A stretch of 64,000 nt of DNA, from assembly GCF_052162025.1 (NCBI RefSeq), contig NZ_CP197401.1, positions 1 to 64,000 on the forward strand. Reading direction: 5' to 3'. The stretch comes from Methylobacter sp015476545. Its GTDB lineage: Bacteria; Pseudomonadota; Gammaproteobacteria; Methylococcales; Methylomonadaceae. Below the pieces are notes generated by a model. That model saw only the letters and a list, made by a program, of their open reading frames with translations, was not told the DNA's origin and ran no database searches. Below are positions 35,028 to 43,507 of the stretch, piece by piece (position 1 is the stretch's first letter; each line of letters opens with the position of its first letter). Position numbers and translations under genes: made by a program.

Positions 35028-35929
35028 TGGATTGCCACTTTTTCTAACAAAGGCGCAACGATGGTTTCCGAATGGCTATGGCCGGATCTCAAGCGATGGC
35101 CGGCCACGGCGGCCAGTACGGCCTGGATATCTTCCGGAATAACCGCATCACGGCTGTCCATAAAAGCCCAGGCTTTTGCGGCGGTAAGCAGCGCTAACCC
35201 GGCGCGTGGGGATAAGCCGCAATGATAGTCCGGCGATTCGCGCGTATAGGCAATAATGGCTTGTAAATAATCCAATAAGGCGGGAGAGGCATAAACTTGC
35301 GTGACAGCCTGCTGCACTTGCGACAGTTGTTCGGGCGGCAAGCGCACTTCGAGCGACTCGATCAGGCTGTGCCGGCTTTTGCCGGTCAGCAGGGCTCTTT
35401 CGGCGTCAGGATCAGGGTAACCGAGCTCTATACGCATCAGGAACCGGTCCAGTTGCGACTCGGGCAGAGGAAACGTGCCGATCTGGTGCGACGGGTTTTG
35501 TGTGGCAATGACGAAAAAAGGTTGCGGCAATTCATAGGTCTTGCCTTCAATCGTAACCTGGCGCTCTTCCATCGCCTCCAACAGCGCGCTTTGCGCTTTG
35601 GGCGTAGAGCGGTTAATTTCATCGGCCAATATCATTTGATTAAAAATCGGGCCGGCATGAAACTTAAACGCGTGGTTTTGGGTATCAAAGATTGAGCTGC
35701 CGAGAATGTCGGCCGGCAATATATCGCTGGTAAATTGTATGCGTTGATAATTCAGCCCGAGCAGTGTCGCCATCGTATGCGCCAGCGTGGTCTTGCCGAC
35801 GCCGGGCATATCTTCGATCAACAGATGGCCGCGCGCTAGCAGACAACACAAGGCAAGGCGGATTTGGCGTTGCTTGCCGAGAATAATTTGATTGGCTGCA
35901 TCCAGTAGCTGATTGATTGCATTTTGCAT
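35024..35929 (-). CDS. MoxR-family AAA+ ATPase
   Basis: The 301-residue MoxR protein shows Walker A MPGVGKTTLAHTMA near residue 42, Walker B ILADEINRSTPKAQ, sensor FFVIATQNPSHQIGTFPLPE and the LSPRAGLALL arginine-bearing segment. MoxR proteins act as chaperones or activators of partner complexes. With DUF58 and transglutaminase-like proteins downstream, it is predicted to remodel an envelope complex. Nothing here links it to methanol dehydrogenase, despite the family name. Confidence 0.93.
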   Translation of the reverse strand: MQNAINQLLDAANQIILGKQRQIRLALCCLLARGHLLIEDMPGVGKTTLAHTMATLLGLNYQRIQFTSDILPADILGSSIFDTQNHAFKFHAGPIFNQMILADEINRSTPKAQSALLEAMEERQVTIEGKTYELPQPFFVIATQNPSHQIGTFPLPESQLDRFLMRIELGYPDPDAERALLTGKSRHSLIESLEVRLPPEQLSQVQQAVTQVYASPALLDYLQAIIAYTRESPDYHCGLSPRAGLALLTAAKAWAFMDSRDAVIPEDIQAVLAAVAGHRLRSGHSHSETIVAPLLEKVAIH

Positions 35930-36052
35930 AAGTGGTGATACATGCTGGGTTGAATGAGGTCTTATATGACTCCATTAGGGTAAAGCCTGTTTTGTAGTAT
36001 AGAGCAAGCTTCTGATTTAAGCAGGATTCAAAGCGAAGAAGCAAGGATTTAT

Positions 36053-36406
36053 ATGAAAGAGTACGAAGAAATACGCAAAAATCTGATAGAAATGCTGGAA
36101 GATCTGGATGCGCGTCTGGCCAAAATTACCGACCATGTCAAACATGCGGATGAGCCTTTGGAAAAGGATTTTGCCGAACAGGTGACGCAGCAGGAAGATG
36201 ATGAAGTCCAGGATTATCTGGGCAACGTGACCCGGGCGGAAATAGAAAAGGTCAAGCAGGCCATTGCCAGAATAGACAGCGGCGAATACGGCATCTGTGT
36301 TGTTTGCGGAGAACCGATCAATAAGGAGCGGCTGAAAGCCTTGCCTTATTCCACTATGTGCATCAAATGCGCCAGCCAAAAAGCGGATCAGTCCAGAAGG
36401 CGCTAA
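36053..36406 (+). CDS. TraR/DksA-type zinc-finger protein
   Basis: The 117-residue protein has an N-terminal coiled coil (about 1-75) and a C4 zinc finger CVVCGEPI to CIKCA (about 85-108). It lacks the DxxDxA tip of true DksA in an obvious form. It belongs to the TraR/DksA family that can bind the RNA polymerase secondary channel. It faces the arfA-like gene, and their 3' ends overlap around a shared hairpin. Confidence 0.88.
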   Translation: MKEYEEIRKNLIEMLEDLDARLAKITDHVKHADEPLEKDFAEQVTQQEDDEVQDYLGNVTRAEIEKVKQAIARIDSGEYGICVVCGEPINKERLKALPYSTMCIKCASQKADQSRRR

Positions 36407-36614
36407 GAGCGGTTGATGGATTGAAACAGGAGGTTTTTCCGATAGCACTGAACCATGTTATCGGAAAAACCTCCTGTTTTGCATGCTTGGCTTTACGGCT
36501 GTATTTGCTTTTATCGCGAAAGGTTTGCGCCTTGTTGAATTGATGCGCGAACTTCGCGACAGGGTTTTGCATTGGAAGCGCTTCAAGTTCGCTTCGATTT
36601 TTACGTTTTTTCAT
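36363..36614 (-). CDS. arfA: Probable alternative ribosome-rescue factor ArfA, with a hairpin inside the coding sequence
   Basis: The 83-codon frame starts at ATG 36614, with AAGGGGA correctly placed upstream. The first 46 residues are Lys/Arg-rich and resemble ArfA: ALPMQNPVAKFAHQFNKAQ and FRDKSKYSRKAKHAK parallel the family pattern LxxDPLFRxRxxxxKKGKGSYxRKxKH. ArfA recruits RF2 to ribosomes stalled on non-stop mRNA. In E. coli the arfA message carries a hairpin in its coding sequence where it is cut, so functional protein is made from a truncated non-stop message only when tmRNA fails. Here a perfect 21-bp hairpin covers codons 46-64. Codons beyond it run antisense over the DksA-like gene, so they are unlikely to matter. 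The assignment is by motif pattern and gene architecture only. Confidence 0.65.
   Translation of the reverse strand: MKKRKNRSELEALPMQNPVAKFAHQFNKAQTFRDKSKYSRKAKHAKQEVFPITWFSAIGKTSCFNPSTALSAFWTDPLFGWRI
36424..36479. terminator. Perfect 21-bp hairpin shared by arfA-like and DksA-like genes
   Basis: The arm at 36424-36444 (AAACAGGAGGTTTTTCCGAT and A) pairs without mismatch with 36459-36479 around a 14-base loop. It begins 18 bases after the DksA-like stop and lies inside the arfA-like frame. T-runs are short on both sides, so it may act both as a weak bidirectional terminator and as an RNase III-type cleavage site for the arfA message. Confidence 0.85.
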
Positions 36615-36695
36615 GATTTTCCCCTTATAATAGAGTAGAGTTTGTATAATATATACAACGCATTATTATAGCTTTTATTAGAGTACATAACGCTT

Positions 36696-38567
36696 GTGAA
36701 ATTCAAAAAAGATTTTGATGTCATTGTAGTCGGCGGTGGTCATGCGGGTACCGAAGCTGCGCTGGCGGCAGCCCGGTGCGGCGTGAAAACACTGTTGTTG
36801 ACGCAAAATATCGACACCCTCGGGCAGATGAGCTGCAACCCCGCCATCGGCGGCATCGGCAAAGGCCATCTGGTTAAAGAAGTGGATGCGCTGGGCGGGA
36901 TTATGGCGCAGGCCATTGACCTCGGCGGCATTCAGTTCCGTACCCTGAACGCCAGCAAAGGCCCTGCGGTCAGAGCCACGCGCGCTCAGGCTGACCGTAA
37001 GCTCTATAAGCAGGCGGTCAGAAGTGCGCTGGAAAATCAGCCCAACCTGTCCATCTTTCAGCAGACCGTATCCGATCTGATGGTGGAAGGCGACAGAGTG
37101 GTCGGCGTTAAAACCCAAATGGGCTTGAGCTTTGCAGCCAGAGCCGTGGTCTTGACGGCCGGGACTTTTTTGGCCGGCAAAATCCACATCGGTCTGGAAA
37201 ATTACAGCGGCGGCCGTGCCGGCGATGCGGCTTCGATTGCCTTGGCCGAGCGTCTGCGCGAATTGCCTTTCCGCATCGACCGCTTGAAGACCGGCACGCC
37301 GCCGCGCATCGACGGCCGCACGATCGATTTCAGCAAATTGGAAGTGCAGCACGGCGATGATCCGGTGCCGGTGTTCTCCTTTCTCGGCAAGCGCGAACAG
37401 CACCCGCGGCAAGTGCCCTGTCACATAACGCGCACTAACGGCAAGACCCACGACATCATCCGCTCCGGCCTGGATCGCTCGCCGCTGTATTCCGGCATCA
37501 TAGAAGGCATCGGCCCGCGTTATTGTCCGTCCATTGAAGACAAAATCGTGCGTTTTGCCGACCGGGATTCGCATCAGATTTTTGTCGAGCCGGAAGGCTT
37601 GGACACGCATGAGATCTATCCGAACGGCATCTCCACCAGCCTGCCTTTCGATGTCCAGTATGAACTCGTGCGTTCGATGCTGGGCTTTGAGAATGCGGAA
37701 ATTCTGCGTCCCGGCTACGCCATTGAATATGACTTCTTTGACCCGCGAGATCTGAAATTCTCGCTGGAAACCAAGCACATGCAGGCGCTGTTTTTCGCAG
37801 GACAGATCAACGGCACGACCGGTTATGAAGAAGCGGCTGCGCAGGGGCTGATCGCCGGCCTGAATGCGGCGCGCCTGGTGCAGGGGCTGGATAGCTGGTG
37901 CCCAGGGCGCGATGAGGCTTATATCGGCGTCATGATCGACGATCTGATCACACGCGGCACGCAGGAGCCGTACCGCATGTTCACCAGCCGTGCCGAATAT
38001 AGGCTGTTGTTGCGGGAAGACAATGCCGATCTGCGCTTGACGGAGAAAGGCCGTGAACTCGGTCTGGTCGACGATGAGCGCTGGCAGGCTTTCGAAACCA
38101 AGCGCGAAGCCATCGCCAAGCTGCAGGGCGACCTGAAAAAGCGATGGGTCAGAGCTGAAACCGAGGAAGCCGGACAGGTCGCCGAATACTGGGGCAAGCC
38201 TTTGGTGCGCGAAAGCAATTTGATGGATTTACTGCGCCGGCCGGAAGTCGACATCAACCGGCTGCTGTCGTTTTTAGGCATTGATGAGGCCATTCCTGAG
38301 CAGGTTGCCGAGCAGGTTGAAATTCAGGCCAAATATGCCGGTTACATAGACAGGCAGCAAACGGAGATAGACAAAGCGTTGCGTTATGATCATCTGCGGC
38401 TGCCCGAGGCAATCGACTATAAAGGCGTGCCGGGCCTTTCCAATGAAGTCAGCGAAAAGCTTAAGAATCACCGGCCTGAGACTTTAGGCCAGGCGTCGCG
38501 TATTCCCGGTATTACGCCGGCTGCCATTTCGCTGTTGCTGGTTTACCTGAAGAAGAAAAGCGCCTGA
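36696..38567 (+). CDS. mnmG: tRNA uridine-34 carboxymethylaminomethyl modification enzyme MnmG (GidA)
   Basis: MnmG is the FAD-dependent partner of MnmE in making cmnm5U34 of tRNAs. The 623-residue protein shows the N-terminal dinucleotide fold VIVVGGGHAGTEAALAAARCG, CNPAIGGIGKGHLVKE, the conserved GTFLAGKIHIG, FRIDRLKTGTPPRI, and GQINGTTGYEEAAAQGL. The start is GTG at 36696. Spacer 36615-36695 is AT-rich and holds the divergent promoters of this gene and the arfA-like gene. rsmG overlaps the stop by one base. Confidence 0.97.
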   Translation: MKFKKDFDVIVVGGGHAGTEAALAAARCGVKTLLLTQNIDTLGQMSCNPAIGGIGKGHLVKEVDALGGIMAQAIDLGGIQFRTLNASKGPAVRATRAQADRKLYKQAVRSALENQPNLSIFQQTVSDLMVEGDRVVGVKTQMGLSFAARAVVLTAGTFLAGKIHIGLENYSGGRAGDAASIALAERLRELPFRIDRLKTGTPPRIDGRTIDFSKLEVQHGDDPVPVFSFLGKREQHPRQVPCHITRTNGKTHDIIRSGLDRSPLYSGIIEGIGPRYCPSIEDKIVRFADRDSHQIFVEPEGLDTHEIYPNGISTSLPFDVQYELVRSMLGFENAEILRPGYAIEYDFFDPRDLKFSLETKHMQALFFAGQINGTTGYEEAAAQGLIAGLNAARLVQGLDSWCPGRDEAYIGVMIDDLITRGTQEPYRMFTSRAEYRLLLREDNADLRLTEKGRELGLVDDERWQAFETKREAIAKLQGDLKKRWVRAETEEAGQVAEYWGKPLVRESNLMDLLRRPEVDINRLLSFLGIDEAIPEQVAEQVEIQAKYAGYIDRQQTEIDKALRYDHLRLPEAIDYKGVPGLSNEVSEKLKNHRPETLGQASRIPGITPAAISLLLVYLKKKSA

Positions 38568-39187
38568 TGGATGCCTGCCGTGAAATCCTGACTGCCGGGA
38601 TCGAATCTTTGCGCCTATCCATTGATGAGGATAAGATCGAGCGACTGCTCGGCTTTATAAAACTGATCGAAAAATGGAATAAAGCCTATAATCTGACCGC
38701 GATACGCAACCGGGAAGAGATGGTTCGGCTGCATTTGCTCGATAGCCTGGCTGTTCTTGAGTTCGTCGAAGGCCAACGCGTGATCGATATAGGGACAGGC
38801 GCCGGATTGCCCGGTATTCCATTGGCAATCTGCCTGCCTGAAATCGAGTTTGTCCTGCTGGACAGCAATGCGAAAAAAACCCGGTTCGTGCAGCAGGCGG
38901 TTTTGGAATTAAAGCTTAAAAACGTAACCGTTTGCCACAACCGCGTGGAACAGTATCGTCCTGAGAACAGATTCAATACCGTGATCACGCGCGCGTTTGC
39001 CAGTCTGCCGGCCATTGTTGAATTGACGGGACATCTGCTCGGCAAGGGCGGCGTGGTGCTGGCGATGAAAGGTCAAAGCCCGGATGCGGAATTGGAGCAC
39101 ATGCCGCAAAAAACAACGGTGATACCTGTACAAGTTCCGGGAATAGAAGCTGAAAGATGTCTGGTTCGAATAGAATCACTAGAATAG
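38567..39187 (+). CDS. rsmG: 16S rRNA (guanine-527-N7)-methyltransferase RsmG
   Basis: RsmG makes m7G527 in 16S rRNA; its loss gives low-level streptomycin resistance. The 206-residue protein has KAYNLTAI, HLLDSLAVL, the SAM loop VIDIGTGAGLPGIPLAI and the TRAFASL segment. It begins inside the mnmG stop (ATG overlapping TGA), so it is translationally linked to mnmG. Confidence 0.96.
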   Translation: MDACREILTAGIESLRLSIDEDKIERLLGFIKLIEKWNKAYNLTAIRNREEMVRLHLLDSLAVLEFVEGQRVIDIGTGAGLPGIPLAICLPEIEFVLLDSNAKKTRFVQQAVLELKLKNVTVCHNRVEQYRPENRFNTVITRAFASLPAIVELTGHLLGKGGVVLAMKGQSPDAELEHMPQKTTVIPVQVPGIEAERCLVRIESLE

Positions 39188-39204
39188 ACTGAGGTAAAGA
39201 AGTA

Positions 39205-39972
39205 GTGGCAAAAGTAATAGCCGTAACCAATCAAAAAGGCGGCGTCGGTAAAACAACCAGCAGCGTCAATCTGGCGGCATCATTGGCGGCCTTAAAGCGG
39301 CGTGTGCTGTTGGTGGATCTTGATCCGCAGGGCAATGCAGCCATGGGTTGCGGCGTCGACAAGCAGGACGTCAGCTATTCCAGTTACGATTTATTGATGG
39401 AAGATGTGCCGGTAGCGGAAACGGTGATTAATATGCCGACTATCGGTTTTTCGATTATCCCGGGCAATGCCGATTTGACCGCCGCCGAAGTGCAGCTGAT
39501 GAAGGCGGAGCGCAAGGAGCAGCGTCTTGCCGATGCGCTAATACAGATTAAAGGGCAATATGATTATATTCTGATCGATTGTCCGCCGTCCTTGAATATG
39601 CTGACGTTGAATGCGATGGTGGCGGCAGATAGTCTGTTGATTCCGATGCAATGTGAATATTATGCCCTGGAAGGCTTATCCGCATTGATGAGTACGCTGA
39701 AAAATATTCAGGAAACCGTCAATCCGGAATTGCATCTGGAAGGCATAGTGCGCACGATGTTTGACGACAGAAACCGTCTGACCAAGGATGTTTCAGAGCA
39801 GTTGATTCGGTATTTCGGCGATCAGGTATTCCGGACCTGCATACCAAGGAATATTCGTTTGGCCGAAGCGCCAAGCCATGGCGTGCCGGTATTGACTTAT
39901 GATAAAACATCGCGGGGCGCCAAATCCTATATGGCATTGGCAAATGAAATGATCAAAAAAGAAAAAAAATAA
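39205..39972 (+). CDS. parA: Chromosome-partitioning ATPase ParA (Soj)
   Basis: ParA is the nucleoid-bound ATPase that moves ParB-parS complexes apart. The 255-residue protein has the deviant Walker A NQKGGVGKTTSSVNLA at the N-terminus, LLVDLDPQGNAAMG, and Walker B YILIDCPPSLNMLTLNA. The start is GTG at 39205. It is followed 4 bases later by a truncated ParB-like gene, then true parB. Both parS sites found lie at the recF-gyrB junction. Confidence 0.97.
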   Translation: MAKVIAVTNQKGGVGKTTSSVNLAASLAALKRRVLLVDLDPQGNAAMGCGVDKQDVSYSSYDLLMEDVPVAETVINMPTIGFSIIPGNADLTAAEVQLMKAERKEQRLADALIQIKGQYDYILIDCPPSLNMLTLNAMVAADSLLIPMQCEYYALEGLSALMSTLKNIQETVNPELHLEGIVRTMFDDRNRLTKDVSEQLIRYFGDQVFRTCIPRNIRLAEAPSHGVPVLTYDKTSRGAKSYMALANEMIKKEKK

Positions 39973-39975
39973 GTC

Positions 39976-40410
39976 ATGACTTCAAAAAAACGTGGACTGG
40001 GTAGAGGATTGGAAGCCTTGCTGGTTGATGTGCCTGCCAAGGACGATCGTGAGAATGCAGCGGATATCTCCGCAAGTATGCAGGAGGTAGAACGGCTCAA
40101 GGCGCAGTTGTCAGCAACAGTAGGGAAGCAAGGGGTAGAGCAACGCAGGGAGCAGTTGCCGACGACTGCAGGGAAGCAGGAGTTAGAGCAACGCAGGGAG
40201 CAGTTGCCGAGAGCCAAACAAACGCCTGCCGCCGCTGAAAGACAGCAGGCGCCTGAGACTGCTGACGAAATTGACAGTCAGGCGGTCATAGCGGCAGCCC
40301 TGATTAAAAATATTCAACGGGAAAACAGCCATCTTCTGGAAGAGGCTGAATCTTTAATAAGCTTGCTCGATGAGTTTGAGCTAATGGTCCGTCGTTTGGA
40401 AATAGACTGA
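39976..40410 (+). CDS. Degenerate ParB-like paralogue between parA and parB
   Basis: The 144-residue product starts MTSKKRGLGRGLEALLVDV, nearly the same as true ParB (MTLKKRGLGRGLDALLGDV). Its C-terminal part IAAALIKNIQREN and HLLEEAESLISLLDEFE mirrors ParB MAIALIENIQRED and NPLEEADALKRLLDEF. In between, the ParB CTP-binding/GxxRxxA core is missing and replaced by a 16-residue tandem repeat GKQxxEQRREQLP. It keeps the ParA-activating N-terminal peptide but should not bind parS. It is either a decayed duplicate or a selected modulator of ParA/ParB. It is open and translationally close to parA. Confidence 0.8.
   Translation: MTSKKRGLGRGLEALLVDVPAKDDRENAADISASMQEVERLKAQLSATVGKQGVEQRREQLPTTAGKQELEQRREQLPRAKQTPAAAERQQAPETADEIDSQAVIAAALIKNIQRENSHLLEEAESLISLLDEFELMVRRLEID
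40123..40218 (+). repeat. 48-bp tandem repeat inside the ParB-like paralogue
   Basis: Two copies of a 48-bp unit start at 40123 (GGGAAGCAAGGGGTAGAGCA) and 40171 (GGGAAGCAGGAGTTAGAGCA) and encode GKQGVEQRREQLPTTA and GKQELEQRREQLPRAK. The unit is a whole number of codons, so copy-number change would keep the frame. Confidence 0.85.
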
Positions 40411-40531
40411 TTAGGCAAGGCCAAAAAGCAGCAGCTGGCCAGGATTGTTCAGCCAGCTATATGGGTAATATTGCGAGTGGCCAGGTCGAGCATCGCGCAG
40501 GCGGCCAAAAACGATTAATAAAGAAGAACGC

Positions 40532-41377
40532 ATGACTTTAAAAAAACGTGGATTAGGTCGGGGTCTGGATGCCTTGTTAGGCGATGTTTCCGCTAAAGAG
40601 GAAAAGCAACAGATTCAGACGCTGCCAATAGAATATATGCAGCGCGGCAAGTATCAGCCGAGAAAAGATATCAATCCTGAAAAACTACAGGAATTGGCCG
40701 ACTCTATCAAGGCACAGGGGATAATACAGCCTGTTGTTGTGCGAAAAATTGCCCAGGAAAAATACGAAATCATTGCCGGCGAGCGCCGCTGGCGCGCGGC
40801 ACAGTTGGCAGGCTTGCAGCAGGTGCCCGTGGTTATCAAGGAAATAGATGACCGAGCGGCCATGGCGATTGCACTGATTGAAAATATTCAGAGAGAGGAC
40901 CTGAATCCTCTGGAAGAAGCGGACGCGTTAAAAAGGCTACTGGATGAATTTGCCATGACGCATCAGCAAATCGCCGATGCTGTCGGCAAATCGCGGACTA
41001 CCATCACCAATCTGTTGAGATTGATGGAACTGCAGCCTGAGGTAAAAAAATTGTTAGCCAACGGGCAACTGGAAATGGGTCATGCAAGAGCTCTGCTGTC
41101 ATTGGATGGCGTCAAGCAGGTCGCTGCAGCCCATAAGATTGCCAATGAAGGTTTGACGGTAAGAGCGGCGGAGCGCCTGGTTAAAGATGCTCACGCTGAG
41201 CCGAAAATACAGAAGGTCAAGATTATCGATAAAGATACACTGCGCCTACAGGAAGACTTGACGGCAAAATTGGGCGCCAAGGTATTTATCAATCATAAGG
41301 AAAACGGCACCGGCAAGCTGGTCATTGCTTACTCCAGCCTTGAAGAACTGGATGGAATTCTCGAGCAGATCAGATAA
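40532..41377 (+). CDS. parB: Chromosome-partitioning protein ParB (Spo0J)
   Basis: ParB binds parS, spreads as a CTP-dependent clamp and organises the origin region. The 281-residue protein has an N-terminal ParA-interacting peptide KKRGLGRGLDALLGD, box I EIIAGERRWRAAQLAGL (GERRxRAA), box II ALIENIQREDLNPLEEA, the helix-turn-helix MTHQQIADAVGKSRTTITNLLRLMEL, and a C-terminal dimerisation part. The spacer to the ParB-like paralogue (40411-40531) shows no gene. Confidence 0.97.
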   Translation: MTLKKRGLGRGLDALLGDVSAKEEKQQIQTLPIEYMQRGKYQPRKDINPEKLQELADSIKAQGIIQPVVVRKIAQEKYEIIAGERRWRAAQLAGLQQVPVVIKEIDDRAAMAIALIENIQREDLNPLEEADALKRLLDEFAMTHQQIADAVGKSRTTITNLLRLMELQPEVKKLLANGQLEMGHARALLSLDGVKQVAAAHKIANEGLTVRAAERLVKDAHAEPKIQKVKIIDKDTLRLQEDLTAKLGAKVFINHKENGTGKLVIAYSSLEELDGILEQIR

Positions 41378-41438
41378 CTCGACAAGCAAAAAGACGAAAA
41401 ACAATAACCATAATTTTAAAAAGGTTTTTCGAACTTCC

Positions 41439-41467
41439 TTGATTTAATGAAGACCCATAGCTATAAT
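41439..41467 (+). promoter_or_regulatory. Sigma-70-type promoter of the ATP synthase operon
   Basis: TTGATT at 41439-41444 and TATAAT at 41462-41467 are separated by exactly 17 bases, 29 bases before the atpI start. The perfect -10 and good -35 fit strong constitutive expression of the atp operon. Confidence 0.75.
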
Positions 41468-41496
41468 CGTGCGGCTATTGTGTTTGGAGCTTGAGC

Positions 41497-41856
41497 ATGA
41501 CAGCGAAAAATGAAAAGACTGTCGGTAAGATCTTAAGTTATCAGATACTTATAATAATAATAACAACAGCCGGATTTGCAGTTTTTGGGGGATGGCAAAA
41601 AGCCTTATCGCCTGCCTTGGGCGGAGCAGCAGCTTTTATTCCTAACCTTTATTTTGCTTTGCGGACTCAAAGAGCCGCAGGGCAGGAGCCTAAAAAGATC
41701 GTACGGTCTTTTTATGCTGGAGAATCGGGAAAGTTATTGTTAACAGCTGCGCTGTTCATCATGATTTTTCAAATCCCCGATATAGAAATATTACCGCTGT
41801 TAGCTGGCTATGTGTCAGCATTATCAGCTTTTTGGTTTGCGCTCATCATGCGCTGA
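41497..41856 (+). CDS. atpI: ATP synthase accessory protein AtpI
   Basis: AtpI is a small membrane protein assisting c-ring assembly. The product, 119 residues from ATG 41497 (GGAG upstream), has about four hydrophobic segments, with GAAAFIPNLYFALR in the middle. Sequence identity in this family is weak, so the call rests on position at the head of the atp operon, size and hydrophobicity. Confidence 0.85.
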   Translation: MTAKNEKTVGKILSYQILIIIITTAGFAVFGGWQKALSPALGGAAAFIPNLYFALRTQRAAGQEPKKIVRSFYAGESGKLLLTAALFIMIFQIPDIEILPLLAGYVSALSAFWFALIMR

Positions 41857-41884
41857 ACAATCATTTTTTAATTAGAGAGGAACG

Positions 41885-42661
41885 ATGGCTACCGAAGCTC
41901 ATGCCGCCGAAGGTGCAACCGGATATATTATTCACCATTTGACTTCGCTAAAAGTGGGCGAGGGATTTTGGACATTACATCTTGATACCTTATTTTTCTC
42001 TGCAGTGTTAGGCGGTTTGTTCATCTGGTTTTTTAAGATGGCCGCCGAGAGAGCGACAGCCGGTGTGCCGGGGCTGGTGCAAAATTTTGCAGAAATGCTG
42101 GTTGAATTTGTAGACACCCAGGTTAAAGACAGCTTCCACGGTCATAGCAAACTGATTGCGCCGCTGGCATTGACGATATTCTGCTGGGTATTCCTGTGGA
42201 ACTTCATGGACTTGTTCCCGGTTGATATTCTGCCGTTGATCGGTTCGTTGATGGGCATCGAATACCTGCGCGTCGTTCCCAGTACGGATCTGAATGCGAC
42301 ATTCGCCATGTCGATCTCAGTTTTCTGCTTAATTATTTTCTACAGTATCAAAATAAAAGGCCCTTGGGGCTTTGCCAAGGAATTGATGTTTCAACCTTTC
42401 GGGCCATGGATGCTGCCGTTTAACCTGCTGTTGAAAGTCGTCGAAGAAATAGCAAAACCTATCTCTCTGGCACTTCGTTTGTTCGGTAACCTGTATGCCG
42501 GCGAATTGATCTTTATTTTGATTGCCTTGCTGCCTTGGTATATTCAACCCTTATTGAGTTTCCCATGGGCGGTGTTCCATATTCTGATTATCACGCTTCA
42601 GGCATTCATATTCATGGTATTGACGATTGTTTACCTGAGTATGGCGCACGAAGACCACTAA
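41885..42661 (+). CDS. atpB: ATP synthase F0 subunit a
   Basis: Subunit a forms the proton half-channels beside the c-ring. The 258-residue protein has about six helices, and the essential Arg sits in ISLALRLFGNLYAGELI. RBS AGAGAGGA precedes the ATG. It is part of the atpIBEFHAGDC operon. Confidence 0.97.
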   Translation: MATEAHAAEGATGYIIHHLTSLKVGEGFWTLHLDTLFFSAVLGGLFIWFFKMAAERATAGVPGLVQNFAEMLVEFVDTQVKDSFHGHSKLIAPLALTIFCWVFLWNFMDLFPVDILPLIGSLMGIEYLRVVPSTDLNATFAMSISVFCLIIFYSIKIKGPWGFAKELMFQPFGPWMLPFNLLLKVVEEIAKPISLALRLFGNLYAGELIFILIALLPWYIQPLLSFPWAVFHILIITLQAFIFMVLTIVYLSMAHEDH

Positions 42662-42699
42662 TTTTTCAACTTTATATCAATACTACGTTTGGAGGTATC

Positions 42700-42987
42700 A
42701 TGGAAATTGCATCTTTAATTGCTGATGTACAAGGTATGACTGCTGTTGCAGTTGGTCTGGTTCTAGGTCTGGGTGCTTTGGGAACCGCTATCGGTTTCGG
42801 TCTGCTGGGTGGAAAATTCCTGGAAGGTGCGGCTCGTCAACCAGAAATGGTTCCTATGCTGCAAGTTAAAATGTTCATTGTTGCGGGTCTGTTGGACGCG
42901 GTAACCATGATCGGTGTTGGTTTGGCGCTGTTCTTCACATTCGCTAACCCATTCCTGTCTGCTGTACAAGCCGCCGCAGCTGGTTAA
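42700..42987 (+). CDS. atpE: ATP synthase F0 subunit c
   Basis: Subunit c forms the rotor ring. The start is ATG 42700, preceded by GGAGG, giving 95 residues as two helices joined by the polar loop ARQPEM. The proton-carrying Asp is Asp66 in AGLLDAVTMIG. An upstream in-frame extension to 42535 lies inside atpB and is rejected. At 95 residues it is longer than the E. coli subunit (79), mainly at the N-terminus and tail. Codon choice is visibly optimised, as expected for the most abundant subunit. Confidence 0.97.
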   Translation: MEIASLIADVQGMTAVAVGLVLGLGALGTAIGFGLLGGKFLEGAARQPEMVPMLQVKMFIVAGLLDAVTMIGVGLALFFTFANPFLSAVQAAAAG

Positions 42988-43028
42988 TTGAAGCTGTCTA
43001 AATTTAATCGCAACAAGAGGAACGCATC

Positions 43029-43502
43029 GTGAGTATCAATGCTACTCTGATTGGGCAAATGATTACATTTGCACTTCTGGTATGGTTTACCATGAAGTAC
43101 GTATGGCCACCTTTATTTGACTCTTTAGAAGAACGCAAGAAGAAAATCGCTGACGGTTTGGCTGCGGCTGAAAAAGGTCAGGAAGAAATGCAACTGGCTG
43201 AGAAAAAAGCCAAGAACGTTTTAAAAGAAGCTAAAGAACAATCCTCTGAGATTGTTAATCTGGCTCAGAAACGCGCTAATGAAATTGTCGAGGAATCAAA
43301 AGAAATCGCTAAAAAAGAAGGCGAACGTATGATTTTGGCAGCTCAAGCGCAAATTGAGCAAGAAATGCAACAGGCTAAAGAAGGTTTGCGTCAAGAAGTG
43401 GCGGCTTTGGCGGTGAGCGTAGCAGAACAGATTCTGAATGCGGAAATCGATAAAGCCAAACACCAAGACATCATCAGCAAAGTCTCTAATCAACTAGGTT
43501 AA
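43029..43502 (+). CDS. atpF: ATP synthase F0 subunit b
   Basis: Subunit b is the peripheral stalk: one N-terminal helix (ATLIGQMITFALLVWFTMKY) and a long charged coiled coil (about 35-157). The start is GTG at 43029 with AAGAGGAA upstream. The 157 residues match E. coli (156). Confidence 0.96.
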   Translation: MSINATLIGQMITFALLVWFTMKYVWPPLFDSLEERKKKIADGLAAAEKGQEEMQLAEKKAKNVLKEAKEQSSEIVNLAQKRANEIVEESKEIAKKEGERMILAAQAQIEQEMQQAKEGLRQEVAALAVSVAEQILNAEIDKAKHQDIISKVSNQLG

Positions 43503-43507
43503 GCATA

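Noticed and set aside
35024..35929. MoxR as part of a methanol dehydrogenase cluster
   Set aside because: Only DUF58 and transglutaminase-like genes accompany it; no mxa or xox genes are present.
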